This document shows positions 33,766-44,512 of a stretch of 64,000 bases of DNA, piece by piece. Location: NCBI GenBank assembly GCA_003971905.1, contig RSEE01000035.1:1-64000 (forward strand), written 5' to 3'. The notes beneath the pieces are model-generated. The model was not told where the DNA came from. It saw only the letters and a program-made list of their open reading frames with translations, and ran no database searches. Numbering within the stretch: position 1 is the first letter of the stretch; every line of letters begins with the position of its first letter. The DNA comes from Moniliella sp. 'wahieum' (Eukaryota > Basidiomycota > Moniliellomycetes > Moniliellales > Moniliellaceae). The position numbers and the translations under genes were made by a program.

Positions 33766-33773
33766 TTTTTTTT
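33766..33773 (+). terminator. RNA polymerase III terminator
   Basis: Eight consecutive T residues start directly after the tRNA discriminator base, the standard Pol III stop signal. Confidence 0.85.
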
Positions 33774-34277
33774 ATAGCTGTTGTGATGGTGGACTAGAGC
33801 TAGGACTGGTGGAGACGGAGCAGGTTCCTTTGCCTCAGTTATGCCGGACAGGACGTGCTTGATTAATGAAAGCAGCGTCAAGATGAAGTTCGTCTCCCAT
33901 TCTTTGCGCCTCTGAGCGGTGCTGGTGCACAGCGGCGTCGCGCCTCACGCGTCACTTGTCACGTGACGTATTGTCGGAATTTAACCAGCTACGATCGGTG
34001 CAAGTTCCCTTTCCGCTGTGCAGGCGGTCCCGAAACAGCAGCAATAAGCAGAGGGGCAGTGTTGTGCACGAAGTGGGTCTGGGTCCATGCATGATCATCG
34101 ATCACCATCTGTCGTGGGCGGATCTGTGGACGGAGTGCGTGGACCCTAACCACTTTCTCCCCGGTTTCACTGGCCCAGCTGCAAGCTTCACCCGCCACCA
34201 TCACTGCCAAACCTCACCAGGGCGAGGACAACAACGCCGTACCGCGCCCCCGTTCGGAGCTACTCGCAGGTTCAACT
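33774..34277. other. Intergenic or 5' exon region of the Myb-like gene
   Basis: No gene is firmly recognised. The last ~90 bases contain 'YRAPVRSYSQVQLN' in one frame, which could be upstream coding sequence of the telobox gene if a frame change near 34,275 is assumed. Confidence 0.4.
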
Positions 34278-35677
34278 GAACGTACAAGGTTGATTATGGC
34301 ACGATCCAACCCCTTGCTCCGCCTACTGGTACGTTGCACCATCTGTTTGGCCCCAATAAGAAAAGTGGCTTACCTTACATTAAGATTAAGGGCGGCTCCA
34401 ATTACAACACAGGCGGTAACACCAATGGTCGCGTCTCATGGGAGGCCATAGAAACAGAAGTGTTGCTTGAATCGTTGGACGAGATTTGTGCGTACAAGCA
34501 GGCGCACCCTTCAATTCGTCCCTATAATGTTGTTTTGCGCTGGCATGGCATTGGGGGCGAACGTTCCAATATGCTAGCAGGACGCAACAATGTGCAACTC
34601 AAGGACAAGTCGCGTAATGAGCTATTGCGCATGAAACGCTCGAACCAAGAGATCCCCTTTTGGAAGAACATTTCACAAGACTCTGTGGGTAAGTACCAAG
34701 TTTCGAGTCTGACCCGTTACTTTCCTTTCGTTGGTACTAACCTTGGACTTTGTTGGGTGGTGATGATAAGGAGGAGGGTGTCTGGCTTCAACCAGCACCA
34801 CCGGTTCCCTCTATTGAGGAGGGGCTGCGAAACGGGTTTCTGCGCAGCGAACTTGGGCTTCCCAAAGACGAGAGAAAGGCGGACAGTGGCAGGCACATCT
34901 GAGGCTGGCGACGCGTCGTCTCCGCTTACCCACCCCCAGGGCTCCCAGATGATGATCCTCTGACCCCTGTACCCAAAAAGAAGCGCACGAGCGAGAAGCG
35001 CAAGTATAACCAGCGCAAGACGGGCGGCCGTCCCCGAAGGACGAAGAGACAAAGAAGCGAAAACGGCTTGAGGCCCAAGCGACAAAGAAGCGACAACGGC
35101 TTGAGGCCCAAGAGCAAAGATGCGACAACAGCTTGAGGCCCAGACGGCTTCCGCTGTTGAAGAGGCAACCCAACTGCATTTACAAGCCCACCAAGCTGCC
35201 GCCGCATACGCGTCAGTGATGAATTCGGTGCCTGTCGCGCGTAGTCCAGGCTCACAGCGCAGCCGCAAGACTACGATCACGCAGTTGCATGCTGCGGCCC
35301 ACCAGACGGCCCAGGCGGCAGCCCGTGCCAGTATCCATGCTTGGCTCCTGTATTTGTAGCGTTTTGCGCCTGACGCTTTGCAGGATCGCCAAGCAGCCGA
35401 TGACAGCCAGATGACGACCGGGATGGACATGGCACAACTGCAGGCACAGATGCAGGAATACGCTGCTCAGCATCCGGCCATCGTGGCGGATAGCGCAGCG
35501 GCATGCTGAGCCAAACGCTGAGGGTGCAGAGGCCATTGCTGCGGCTGCTGCGTCGGATGGTGTATTCGATTTATGGCCCAGGCAGCAAGCTATGCACAGC
35601 AGCTGCTCGAGACGGAGGAGAGGAGGGAGCGGAGACATGAAGGCAAGCGGGAGGCTGATGAAGCATGCGTGTGTTGA
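34278..35677 (+). CDS. Telobox Myb/SANT-domain protein with a basic coiled-coil tail
   Basis: The first exon carries a Myb-like domain: 'GRVSWEAIETEVLLESLDE', then 'LRWHGIGGERSNMLAGRNN', then 'VQLKDKSRNELLRMKR'. The G-x-GG...L-x-x-R-x-x-VQLKDK-x-RN signature is the telobox of fungal and animal telomere-binding Myb proteins (Taz1/Tbf1/TRF class, usually VQLKDKARN or VDLKDKWRN), where the last helix reads TTAGGG-type DNA. The Trp of this helix is Ser here. An intron follows (34,690-34,771, GTAAGT donor, TACTAAC branch). Downstream come 'GLPKDERKA', a basic stretch 'PKKKRTSEKRKYNQRK', two near-identical units 'TKKRKRLEAQ' and 'TKKRQRLEAQ', Gln/Ala-rich helices and a charged end 'LLETEERRERRHEGK'. 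Frame changes occur around 34,900, 35,040, 35,120, 35,370 and 35,550 (a TTT run). No ATG opens the first exon, so the true start lies upstream or in a missing exon. Target DNA is inferred, not shown. Confidence 0.6.
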
Positions 35678-36492
35678 TTGATGACTGGTCGGGGCGTCCG
35701 CAGACGGTGGCAGGCCAGGGGATAGACCTGGGAATGGAATGGCAGTTTGAAATGCTGCGTGGGCTGGCGGTGTGGGGGGCGGGGGCAGCTGAGGGACGAG
35801 TGACGAGTGCTAGTCAGGGCGAGTGGCGCGTGCGGGCTGCGTACACGGGGCGCGCGCGATGGCCCGGCTGAGTGTAGTTTCAATTTGCACGTGTCACACC
35901 GCGCCACACCGCAGCACCTTCTCATGGCGTCCGACCCCCATCAGTAGCGCCTGCGCAGCCTGCATCTAACCCCCTCCCCCCCTTCTCCCCGTCTCCCACC
36001 ACCATCCACCGCCGCAGCCCCCATGAGCTCCCGCATATCCACCCGCCCCCTTCGTCTTCGGCTCGCATGCCGCGCGCAGAGCAGATGTTGAAGACGCCCG
36101 CGCCGCGCGAGAAGCGATGCTGGCCGCAGCCACAGTGCCCCTGCCAGCAACACAGGTCCACCACCGACTCTCCCACCATCCTCCCGCCTCCTCCCAGCAC
36201 CCAATCCAGTAGGTGTTTCCGCCGTCCCTTCTCTCTGTGAACACTGACATATCCCCCTGCCGATCCAGCCGACCGGTCCGCCCGCATTCCGAACTGAAAG
36301 CAGCCCTGGAGGACCGCAACGCAAGGTTGCGAATGCATTTCGGCGGGTGCGCGAGCATTGCTTCACAGCAAGTTGAGGGGCGCGTCCATCCGAGCACCGG
36401 ACAGGCTCTGGAGCGGCCTCTCCACCTACGCGGTGCCCTCGCCACTGAGGACAACTGACTGCACAGGCCCCAGTGAGAAGGAAGGGGGAACG
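35678..36492. other. Intergenic or 5' exons, unresolved
   Basis: GC-rich sequence with short frames. A stretch 'DVEDARAAREAML' near 36,090 followed by a GTAGGT site (36,208) and a later CAG suggests an exon of the next gene, but I could not join it confidently. Confidence 0.35.
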
Positions 36493-37949
36493 ATGCGGAC
36501 GGCTTCCCAACCATCGGGATCAGAGCGTAACTCTGCTTCGCGGCCATCTCATCGTCATCGTCACATGCCGACGTGTCCTCTTCCACCTCCACCTCCACCC
36601 TGGTTGCCCCATTGACTCCCAAACAGCCTGCCGCACCACAGCCGACGACCCCGGCTCAGGGCGAGGGGAGTCCATTGAGCAGTCAGGGTGGCACGCCCTC
36701 GTCCTCTGGTCTTGCTCCGCCTAGCGCAGTAAGCTCAAATCCTTCGGGCCGCGGGGAGGGAATGCAGCACCAATCCAAGGGTTCGTGGGGGCGCAGCAAC
36801 AAGGGCTTGCGTACTGCTGCCACATTACCTTGGAAGCGCGCTTCGCTCTCGGCGGCTATGGCTGGAGCCAGTCGCTCGCTTTGGCGGAGTACCTCCCCAT
36901 CTCATTTGCGCACTGCCTCTTCGGTTTCTTCTTCGCCTGCCGCGCCTCATGGCTCGTTACCCCACTCCCCGCCTCGGGCTCTATCCCACCTTTGTTGGAG
37001 CAAGTGGATAAGGAGCCACCTTCTCATTCCCAAGAGAGGGACGTACACCGAGAAGAAACCAGTCTCCCTCCCTCTTCTGAGACGGCTGCCAAGGAACCCG
37101 AGTCCCTTTTGGAACCACAAGGTATTTCCCATCCTCCCATTTCAACTGGTGCCGTGATCCGATACTTGACCGACGAGGTCCAGGAAGCTCGTGAAGGTCT
37201 GGCCTCAACCCAACGTGCCTTGGTGAGTGTGCAAGCTGAGCAGCGCGACATTTCCCGCGCTCTCGGCGACGCACGAGAAGCCCGAGCGCGGGCGGAGGAG
37301 GCTGTGCAAGCAGCCGAGCGCATGTTGGCTCGGAGAGAACGGTTATTGGCCGATGCGCGAGACCGGTTGCGTGGGGCAGAACACCGGGCCCGGACCTTGG
37401 GCGCCGCCTCGCGCGACAAGGGAACGCGTCTACGTGAGCTGGAGGCAAAACTGGGCAAGCAGCGAGGGAAGCAGCCCGGCAAGAAGCTGCGTACGAAGCG
37501 CTCCGGACCAAGTGGGATGCTGCCCGAACCGCCCACCGCCTCGAACTGGCTGAGATCAAGGCCCACAATGCACGAGACGCTGAAAAGGTCTGCGCTGAGC
37601 TCGCTGACCATAAGACCCGATGGACCACTTTGACTGCCCCCTCTACGACCGCCGCATTTGCTGCTGCTGCCTCTTCTGGAGGGATGTCTTTTGCGGCTGC
37701 CTCTGGCACGGGCACGGGTAAAGGAAATGCCAAGTCGGATCCTTCCCTCCCGAGGATGGGGTGGCAGCGGCAGTGGCTTCCTTGCGTGCAGAGCAAGACG
37801 CAGCAGCGTTGGCGATTGGCACGTTACTCGACCCTTTGGTTGCTCAAGCACAGGAGCTTGAAGACCGTGATAAGCGAGTAGAGGCTACCCTTCTTGACAC
37901 GCTCCACGAGATTCGTCGTCTTCATCGCTTGTCCCTGGCTGCGCCCTAA
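36493..37949 (+). CDS. Coiled-coil protein of unknown function
   Basis: Not recognised as any family. From ATG 36,493 ('MRTASQPSGSERNSAS') there is a long Ser/Thr/Pro/Gly-rich, apparently disordered region ('TPKQPAAPQPTTPAQGEG'). A frame change near 36,960 leads to 'SQERDVHREETSLPPSSE' and then a strong heptad-patterned, highly charged helix of well over 100 residues: 'LTDEVQEAREGLASTQRAL', 'RALGDAREARARAEEAVQAA', 'RDRLRGAEHRARTL', 'TRLRELEAKLG', and after another change near 37,490 'LELAEIKAHNARDAEKV'. A Gly/Ala/Ser linker follows, with a final helix 'LEDRDKRVEATLLDTL' and stop at 37,947-37,949. Such layouts are seen in cytoskeletal, trafficking and retroelement Gag-like proteins alike. It lies 0.8 kb after the telobox gene on the same strand. 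Confidence 0.5.
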
Positions 37950-38614
37950 TACGCCTGGCAGGATCTGTCTCGACCCCGCTGCAGTTTCTCCTCGCGCCTT
38001 TACATTGGGGATGTTGTCTGTATCAGTGTTGAACAGTGGCCCACCCGCTCCCTTTCCTCCAAGGTAATCCTGCCATTCGTGCTTCTTCTGAGGGCTATCA
38101 TCACGTTTACCCCGCAACGTTCTTCTGTGCTGCCTCGGTTGTTGCCCAGGGGTACATCCTTGGTGATGCTGCCCGTTTTGCATTCCTGCTGCTCTGCGGC
38201 CCCTTCCATCCGCATCCCATTCTATCCTGACAGACCCTCATGCGCAGCACGCCTCTGTTCGCGCTTAGCGTCCACCATCATTCATTCGGACCCGATGCCA
38301 CATTCGTCTCTTCCGTGATCGTTTCCAACCTGCAGAGCCTCCATGGGGGGGTATAGTCACCAGCGGTAGCATGTAAATGTTGGGGGGTGGCTGCCCCAGC
38401 AAGTTGGACATGAAGCTGGCGATGAGTGGCCGTCACGTGGGGACATGAAACGGCGCTTGTAAAACTTTCAGAACGTCGGTCTGCTCGGGTCCACCTGGGT
38501 TAGTAATGGGCTACTGGCATCGTGCCTGCCAGGTCCGCTGACTGCAAGCCCACCTCCACCTCTGCCTCGACGGCCCCCCCACCCACCGCCTCCCGCCGCG
38601 CCGCGCCGACAACC
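37950..38614. other. Intergenic
   Basis: About 660 bases between two + strand genes. No gene, tRNA or repeat recognised. It must contain the promoter of the complex I subunit gene. Confidence 0.5.
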
Positions 38615-39518
38615 ATGGTGGCCCTTGCCGCTCTCAGCATCCGCGCCGCTGCGCGTGCGACGCCTAGGATTGCTCCCCGCATCCCCCTCCGCGCTCTTCC
38701 TCTGTCCGCGCCCTGGCCCAGCCCCCGTACCCGGCCGGCGGTGACCGCGTCAAGCCCGACTCGCCCTTCATCGAGCCAGCCGGCATCAACCCAGCGGAAA
38801 AGTACCAGGCGATCAGCCTTCCCCTCCACGACTATGGCGCCTACCTCACCAGCGTGCTGCCCAAGTTCATCCAGCAGTTCACAGTGGTCAAGGACGAGTT
38901 GACCCTCTACATTGCTCCGGCCAGTGTCACTCCCGTCCTTGAATTTCTGCGCGACCACCCAGTGCCAGTACACCCAACTGCAGGACCTGACCGCCGTTGA
39001 CTTCCCCTCGCGCTCGCAGCGCTTTGAGATTGTCTACCACCTCCTCTCGATCAACTTCAACTCGCGGATTCGCGTCAAGACCTACGGTGACGAGGTGACC
39101 CCCATTCCCAGTGCGACCGGCCTCTTCCGCTCGGCAGACTGGATGGAGCGTGAGGTGTACGATCTGTTTGGTGTCTTCTTTGTTGGCCATCCGGACCTGC
39201 GCCGGATCATGACTGACTATGGTACGTGTTTTCCTGCCCTGCGCTGCTATGCACATGTCTAACCCCGATTGGTGCACAGGCTTTGAGGGTCACCCGCTGC
39301 GCAAGGACTTCCCCTTGACGGGGTACACCGAACTGCGGTACGACGAAGAGAAGAAGCGTGTGGTGCAAGAGCCCTTGCAGCTGACCCAAGCTTTCCGCAA
39401 CTTTGAGGGCACCTCTCCGTGGGAACAAGTGGGCGAGGGGGTGTCGTACCTGCCCAACGAATACCAGCTGGTCCCGCCGCCCAAGGAGGAGGAGCCACCC
39501 AAGGACGCCAAGAAGTGA
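38615..39518 (+). CDS. NUO-30.4 (NDUFS3): NADH:ubiquinone oxidoreductase 30-kDa subunit, mitochondrial
   Basis: A peripheral-arm core subunit of complex I, homologous to bacterial NuoC. From ATG 38,615 the N-terminus '[19 protein letters not shown]' is an Arg/Ala mitochondrial presequence. The body reads '[19 protein letters not shown]', '[15 protein letters not shown]', '[19 protein letters not shown]', '[16 protein letters not shown]', '[19 protein letters not shown]', '[12 protein letters not shown]', and after the intron '[20 protein letters not shown]', matching the complex I 30-kDa signature (ER-E-x-x-DLFG...GHPDLRRI...GHP-x-RKDFP). The 58-nt intron is 39,222-39,279 (GTACGT donor, CTAAC branch). 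Stop TGA is at 39,516-39,518 after an acidic/Pro/Lys tail. Frame changes near 38,710 and 38,925-38,960 fall outside the signature. Length fits the family. Confidence 0.95.
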
Positions 39519-39754
39519 TGGTTCGGCGGTATGCATCAATGCGTCAAGGATCGATTTTCCCCCTCTCTGAGAGGTGTGTGGCGCAGAGTTTCAGTACTAT
39601 GCAGCAGGCAGAGTGCGGGGCAGGGATGATTAGATGGCTTGTGCGTCTGACGCTGTGCTTGCGACATGGAGGAGCAAGAGCCAAGCTACCAAGACTGGCC
39701 TCACTGATGGCCTCACTAGCCAGCCAGACGAAAGCAGGTGCTCCCCAGGCATTT

Positions 39755-40505
39755 TTAGAAGAACTTGATGTACACAATAAAGACAAACAGAACGCCAATG
39801 GCACCCACTCTGACGAGAGACAAGAAAAGTTAGTCCATTTCGCAGAACATGCCAATCAGCCTAAGCTTCAGAAGCTACGCACGGTGCCCATTTGCGGATC
39901 ATGGCGTCAATGTTGATCTTCCGTGCCGACCTGCGGTACTTCAACGACTCGTCCCGCAGGGAGCTGGACATGGTTGACATTTGGTCCAGACTGTCCCCGC
40001 GCCAAAGAAGGTCCTCCATGTTCTTGGTCATGATGCGTGTTACGTCGGCCAGGTCCTCGTTGAGCTTGTCCAGGTTGCTCGACTTGACAGATTGGGCGGT
40101 GCGAGCATCGGCATAGAGTCGGGTGGTGCGTTGGATGAAGGTGTCAAACGCGACAAACGCATATGGTCGAAGTGTCCGCTGGGCTACTTGGGGTCCATGC
40201 GACTGGCCAAACTCCACAGCCAGTTCGTCGAGGTAGGCAAAGGCGAGCTTGCGCGGGTACGATTTTTCGCAAATGGCCACATACACTACCGCCGCTGGGT
40301 CGGGGGCGGGAGGGCGGACAAGGTAGTGAAGGGTCATCGCGCCACTTTCGATGCTGCAGCGCGGCTCGCTTCCGGGCCCCAGGCGACGGACAACGAGTTT
40401 GGCCTGCGCCGCATACTCGGCGAGTTGGGCCGAGTTCTGGTCCTCGCTGCTCTGCGCGAGCGGAAGACCATCGCTCACGCGCGCAATCAATGTGCCGCGC
40501 ACCAT
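39755..40505 (-). CDS. SEC22: R-SNARE SEC22, ER-Golgi trafficking
   Basis: SEC22 is the longin-type R-SNARE that works with Sed5, Bos1 and Bet1 in ER-Golgi transport. From ATG 40,505 the longin domain reads 'MVRGTLIARVSDGLPLAQS', 'SIESGAMTLHYLV', 'ICEKSYPRKLAFAYLDEL' and 'RPYAFVAFDTFIQRTTRLY'. The SNARE helix is 'LNEDLADVTRIMTKNMEDLL', then 'WRGDSLDQM', with the zero-layer Arg in 'WRGDSL'. A 73-nt intron (39,882-39,810, GTGCGT donor, GACTAAC branch) separates 'DAMIRKWAP' from the C-terminal membrane anchor 'VGAIGVLFVFIVYIKFF'. Stop TAA is at 39,757-39,755. The reading frame is unbroken and the length is close to the usual ~215 residues. It lies tail to tail with the complex I gene, about 235 bases apart. 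Confidence 0.96.
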
Positions 40506-41253
40506 GCCGGGCAAGGAGAGGGGCAGATGGCAACGGTGGGCGTCCGGGGATCTTCCACGTCTCGAAATCGGTCTGGGGCAGCCAGTAAATACCGCAGGAT
40601 CCCTTGAATCACACCGGAGGCCCGCCAGGCCCACACCCACCCTCGCCCACTCGCCCACCTGGCTGCAGCTGGCACGTGGGGATGCAGATTAGGTAAGACT
40701 CTCCTTCCCCCTAGTCCAAACCAGCTTTCGAGGCGGACGAGGGCGGACGCTGGTCGCCCATCCGCCGCAGGTGCTTACAACTAGCACCGTGCTGTTCGCA
40801 TCCCGCGCCGTCTTCTCCAACATTGGGAGAGCAGCCCTCTCTTGCGGCTGACACTCACTGGCGGTCACCGTGCGGAAGAGCCTTGCTGTTTGGTCCCCCG
40901 CCTGGCGTTCCTCGTACCGCGCCCGGGCGATGCTCCCTTCGCCCCTAGACTCAAAGTCGAAAGGCATTCCCAATCCCAGGCCCAAATAAGGCCATTTCTT
41001 TCCCGACATTGAAGAGTGCACCCACCAGATAGGCCGACTTGGCTCCCTCCGCCCTTCGACACCAGATCTCGTACCCGTTTGTTACCATATTACCCAAAGT
41101 ATTCGTCCAACGACGTCGTGTTTTATCGCAGAAACCACACGTTCTCTACCTCCTCATTCAGGCTTTCTTTTCAGTGCGCAATTATAGTCAACCACCCATT
41201 GACACATGTCCACCCCCCGAAGGAGTCTTGCCTCCTGTTAGTTCCAGATTCTA
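40506..41253. other. Intergenic with one unassigned - strand frame
   Basis: Upstream of SEC22. A - strand frame at 40,689-41,021 contains 'MSGKKWPYLGLGLGMPFDFE' and 'ARARYEERQAGDQTARLF'. It has a protein-like look but no recognised family and no supporting splice sites, so it is noted but not called. Confidence 0.35.
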
Positions 41254-41944
41254 TCACATCATGACGGGCCATTCGTTTTTGTAGATTGTGTGGTAGCGCC
41301 CTTTTTCATACTTGATGGGCATGGGAGATCGGCATAGGATCACGTCCACAGACGTCTCTCCGTATGACTTGGCACTGGGGTTCAAGCAAGACAATTGTAG
41401 GTCTCGCAGAGAAACCACACCAAGGTTGGAGAATTTTTTGCCGGCCCGGAAACAGCAAGTCCCAAGTGATAAAGCGTAGAGATCATCGGCTTCCGGCTAG
41501 GAAGCCCAAGAGAAAAGGATGAAGTGATGCGACTGTATTTGCGAGGCCCAGTTGGTAGGATGAAATGGGGGAGGTGACAAGGGACAGCGGCGATTTGGTG
41601 GCCATAACTGCCATTGATGGCCCCTCTTCAAGGACGGAAGAGACATATGCTTACTTGCTGCCCTGTTTAGCGGCAGCGTCCTCGTTCAAAGCAGTGCGCA
41701 GGCGAGCAAGTTGGCTGGCCATGAGGACGCGCTGGGGTGTCGCCCCTTCATCCTGAGCACTTCCCTCGCCAAAGGCGGCCGATGCAGCGTCGTGGGTCTC
41801 GGCATCGGGGGTGCGGGTTCGGGTGGCGTGCGCCGAAAGGAAGGAGGCAATTTCGGCAGCAGCAGCGGCAGAAGATACGGGAATGCCGCTTCCGGGAGCA
41901 ACGTGGATCTGCAGTGGTGGCCTCAGCGGTTCGTCAAGCCTCAT
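41254..41944 (-). CDS. Small two-exon gene of unknown function
   Basis: Not recognised. Exon 1 starts at ATG 41,944 ('MRLDEPLRPPLQIHVAPGSG'), continues through an Ala-rich helix-like stretch 'AAAAAEIASFLSAHATRTR', and ends 'MASQLARLRTALNED', then 'AAAKQGS'. It runs straight into a consensus donor GTAAGC at about 41,656. A plausible acceptor (CCTAG) near 41,500 leads into a frame with clear protein character: 'FSNLGVVSLRDLQLSCLNP', 'SVDVILCRSPMPIKYEKG', 'RYHTIYKNEWPVMM', with a stop at 41,256-41,254. The joined product would be about 170-180 residues, with no signal peptide or membrane segment. The exact junction frame is unsettled and a 1-nt change may be needed. Confidence 0.45.
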
Positions 41945-43990
41945 CCTGGTCAAGGTGGGGGAGTGTGTTACCGTTGCGGTCGGCACTGTCAGGTGGGGTG
42001 AAGAAAAAAAATGGAGCTGGAAAGGCGGAATTGCGCTGAGGATAATAAATGAGTGGTGATCGGTGATCGGTGAGGCCGCGGAATTTGCCTGGCGCCACTC
42101 CCCTGCCGCTCCCGCTCGAGCTGGCTACGCTAGCGGCTGAGCAGGACAGTGCCGCAAGGGTCTGTGGATCCTCATGGATAACTCAACTGAACAACTGGTC
42201 ATATCCATATGCAGTCGTTGCCTTTCTTCCTTCGAAGCACATCGATGGGTAAGCCGGGCAATTATTATGGGGCCAGTACTGAGCTGTGCGCGCTCACAGC
42301 TCAAATAGTGTGTGTGGGTGCGCGAGGCGATATATAACTCCGACTTATAATTGTAGCGACGATGAAATGCTCTCGGGGATCTCGCTTATTAATCTCGGTT
42401 CAGAATAACCGGAATGAAGGGGGAGAAGCATATCAGAGGATGTGGAGTGTATGTGGCTTAGGCTGTCACAGTCGGGACTAAGGCGGGCAGGGAGGCCAGA
42501 GTCGGGACTAGGGCAAGGACCGTATAGAAAGCGTTCGTGGTGTGGGAAAGAAGCAAAAGCAGATGACATGGTTCGATGTCGAATAAGAACAGGAAAGGAG
42601 CGATACGTTCGGGACAAAGACATTGGAAATGGTAGCGAGTCAGCCAAACTATGACAATTGCACCCTCCACATTATCCTTAGTAGTATAGGGTCAACAAAA
42701 CCCAAAACTCGCTCCGTCTCCACAGTTTAGAGAGAGGGATCGCGAGACACACAGACCAAAAGGGAAGCATCTGGATGTTGAAGCATCATCATGGTAAACA
42801 ACGTCCTCAGTCAGGCCTCTGATTCAACGGTATTATAGTCATGTTGCCCTTGAGGGGCATGTGGCAGCTAGTGGAGCAGACCTGTGGCCGTAGTGGATAT
42901 ACGCGGAGCATGATTCATGGACGGGGGGTAATCGCCGGCCCCTTCCGCCTCGGGCGTCCCGGGTCTTTCGTGATTTTTCAATTGTTTCGTTGTCATTTTT
43001 AACGGAAGGAAGGAGAAGGAGAAGGAGAAGGAGAAGGAGAAGGAGAAGGAGAAGGAGAAGGAGAAGGAGAAGGAGAAGAGGAGAAGGAGAAGGAGAGAAG
43101 GAAGGAGGGAGAAGGAGAAGGAGAACACAGCATCACCATTGGCATTGTAGCCTTTAGGTGAAAGCTTGTAACGTTCTGGATACACAGCGGACATCCGTGT
43201 TCCACATTATCAACACTACCTTAGGGTAATTGAGCGAGCAGCTGGTCTCACCGTACCATGATAACGTTCCAGTTTAGTATAATCCGAAGGCAGATCGAGG
43301 GTGCCTAGCATTTGTATGCAAGAACCCCTACTAGTCTGAAGATGATGTTTTTATCACGGGAACTTCGCCGTATGGTGGACGTTGAACCCATTGTGTTTTG
43401 AGTCTCAGAAGAGGGGAGAGACTTACCCATTTCCCCTGGGTGGTTGGCACTTTCGATACATGAAGGTGAAATGGGGAAGACGGATTGACGGTGCTGTGTG
43501 AATTACGCGAGAGCCAGCGGAGTGCGCTGGCTCTTCCCTTGCCAATCCCCATACCTGAGTTGCGGGCCGGGTGATCTTTGGCAAATATCCAGAAGAGCAA
43601 ATCTCTCTTCCAATGTGGGTCGCGTGTGTCAAACAGAGAGAGCCCCTCAAACCCCCTTTCGTTTCCCCGCCCCCCAACAAAACCCTTTTTGGCTCTGGCA
43701 CACCCGACGCGCCCGAAGCAAGCTAACAATCTCACTTACATCCACTATAACCAAACGAAAGAAAAAGATGAGCCAAAAATCCAATGCCCACTCAGAGGTT
43801 GGTCGTATAGAACAGACAGGAACCTGGCGCCGATCCTATATAGTATGCGCGCCCAACGACCGAGAAAATCAAAGACCTTACCCAGATGGCTTTCTCATGC
43901 ATAGCGTGTGGTTGACGGAGAGAAATAATGTGCGCATGCGGGTAGTAAGCACAACCCTCTCTCACACTTTGAGAAGCATATACCATCAAC
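41945..43990. other. Intergenic with a purine microsatellite
   Basis: Two kilobases up to the edge of the first transposon. Contains the AAGGAG microsatellite at 43,005-43,125. The stretch 42,470-42,620 has a diverged relative at 55,096-55,240. No host gene recognised. Confidence 0.5.
43005..43125. repeat. AAGGAG microsatellite
   Basis: Nearly perfect 6-bp tandem units (AGGAGA phase) in the first two thirds, becoming irregular (GAAGGAAGGAGGGAG) towards the right. A pure purine strand like this can form triplex or slipped structures and tends to be hard to sequence. Confidence 0.9.
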
Positions 43991-44056
43991 CTCACTGAGC
44001 CGAGGCTCCAGGTATTCCGCGGTAATTCCGTACCCCTTCCGTGGTATTCCGTAGTA
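43991..44056 (+). repeat. TE1 left terminal inverted repeat
   Basis: Begins CTCACTGAGCC. It is complementary to 48,781-48,846 with three mismatches in 66 bases and is flanked on the left by the duplicated CATCAAC. Confidence 0.88.
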
Positions 44057-44391
44057 TGTCGTGGTATGTCGTGGTATGTCGTGGTGAATCCGTGTCATTT
44101 CGTGGCCATCGGGTTCTTGATCTTTTTTTCGTTCCGTGGTATGTTGTGGTGTTCCGTGGTATTCCGCGACATGTGGTGGTAGTCCGCGACATGTCGTGCC
44201 ATGTCGCGGTATGTCGGAGTGTTCCGTGGTGGGTTTTGCGAGGCGGCTAGAAATTCAAGGAAAGAGTCAGGCTCAAAAATCTCGACCTGGCAATCGGTAA
44301 TCAAATTTCATTACTGCAATGAAATGTTGAGAAAGAGCAACACTTGCGAGCGTGCAAAAATTTCGACCTGGCAATCAAGTAATGAAATTTC

Positions 44392-44512
44392 ACTAGAAGA
44401 CCACCGGGCCTACGGCCCGGCCAGCTGGGGCTTCGCCCCAGCTTGGTGCTTGGGCTTGCTCGCCACCGTAGCCACCGGCCCACCGTTCCACGCTGGAGGA
44501 TTTTTATCACCC
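44392..44512 (-). repeat. Dispersed repeat R2, copy 2 (reversed, inside TE1)
   Basis: Reverse-strand relative of 30,361-30,501. It keeps the GGGTGATAA start, the CCAGCGTGGAACGGTGG block, CGAGCAAGC and the GGGCCGTAGGCCC palindrome. A further partial unit follows to about 44,610. Nearby, ACACTTGCGAGCGTGC occurs at 44,339 and again at 44,621. Confidence 0.75.

Noticed and set aside
42868-43194. Frame encoding alternating Phe-Ser / Ser-Pro runs
   Set aside because: It is the direct translation of the AAGGAG microsatellite complement.
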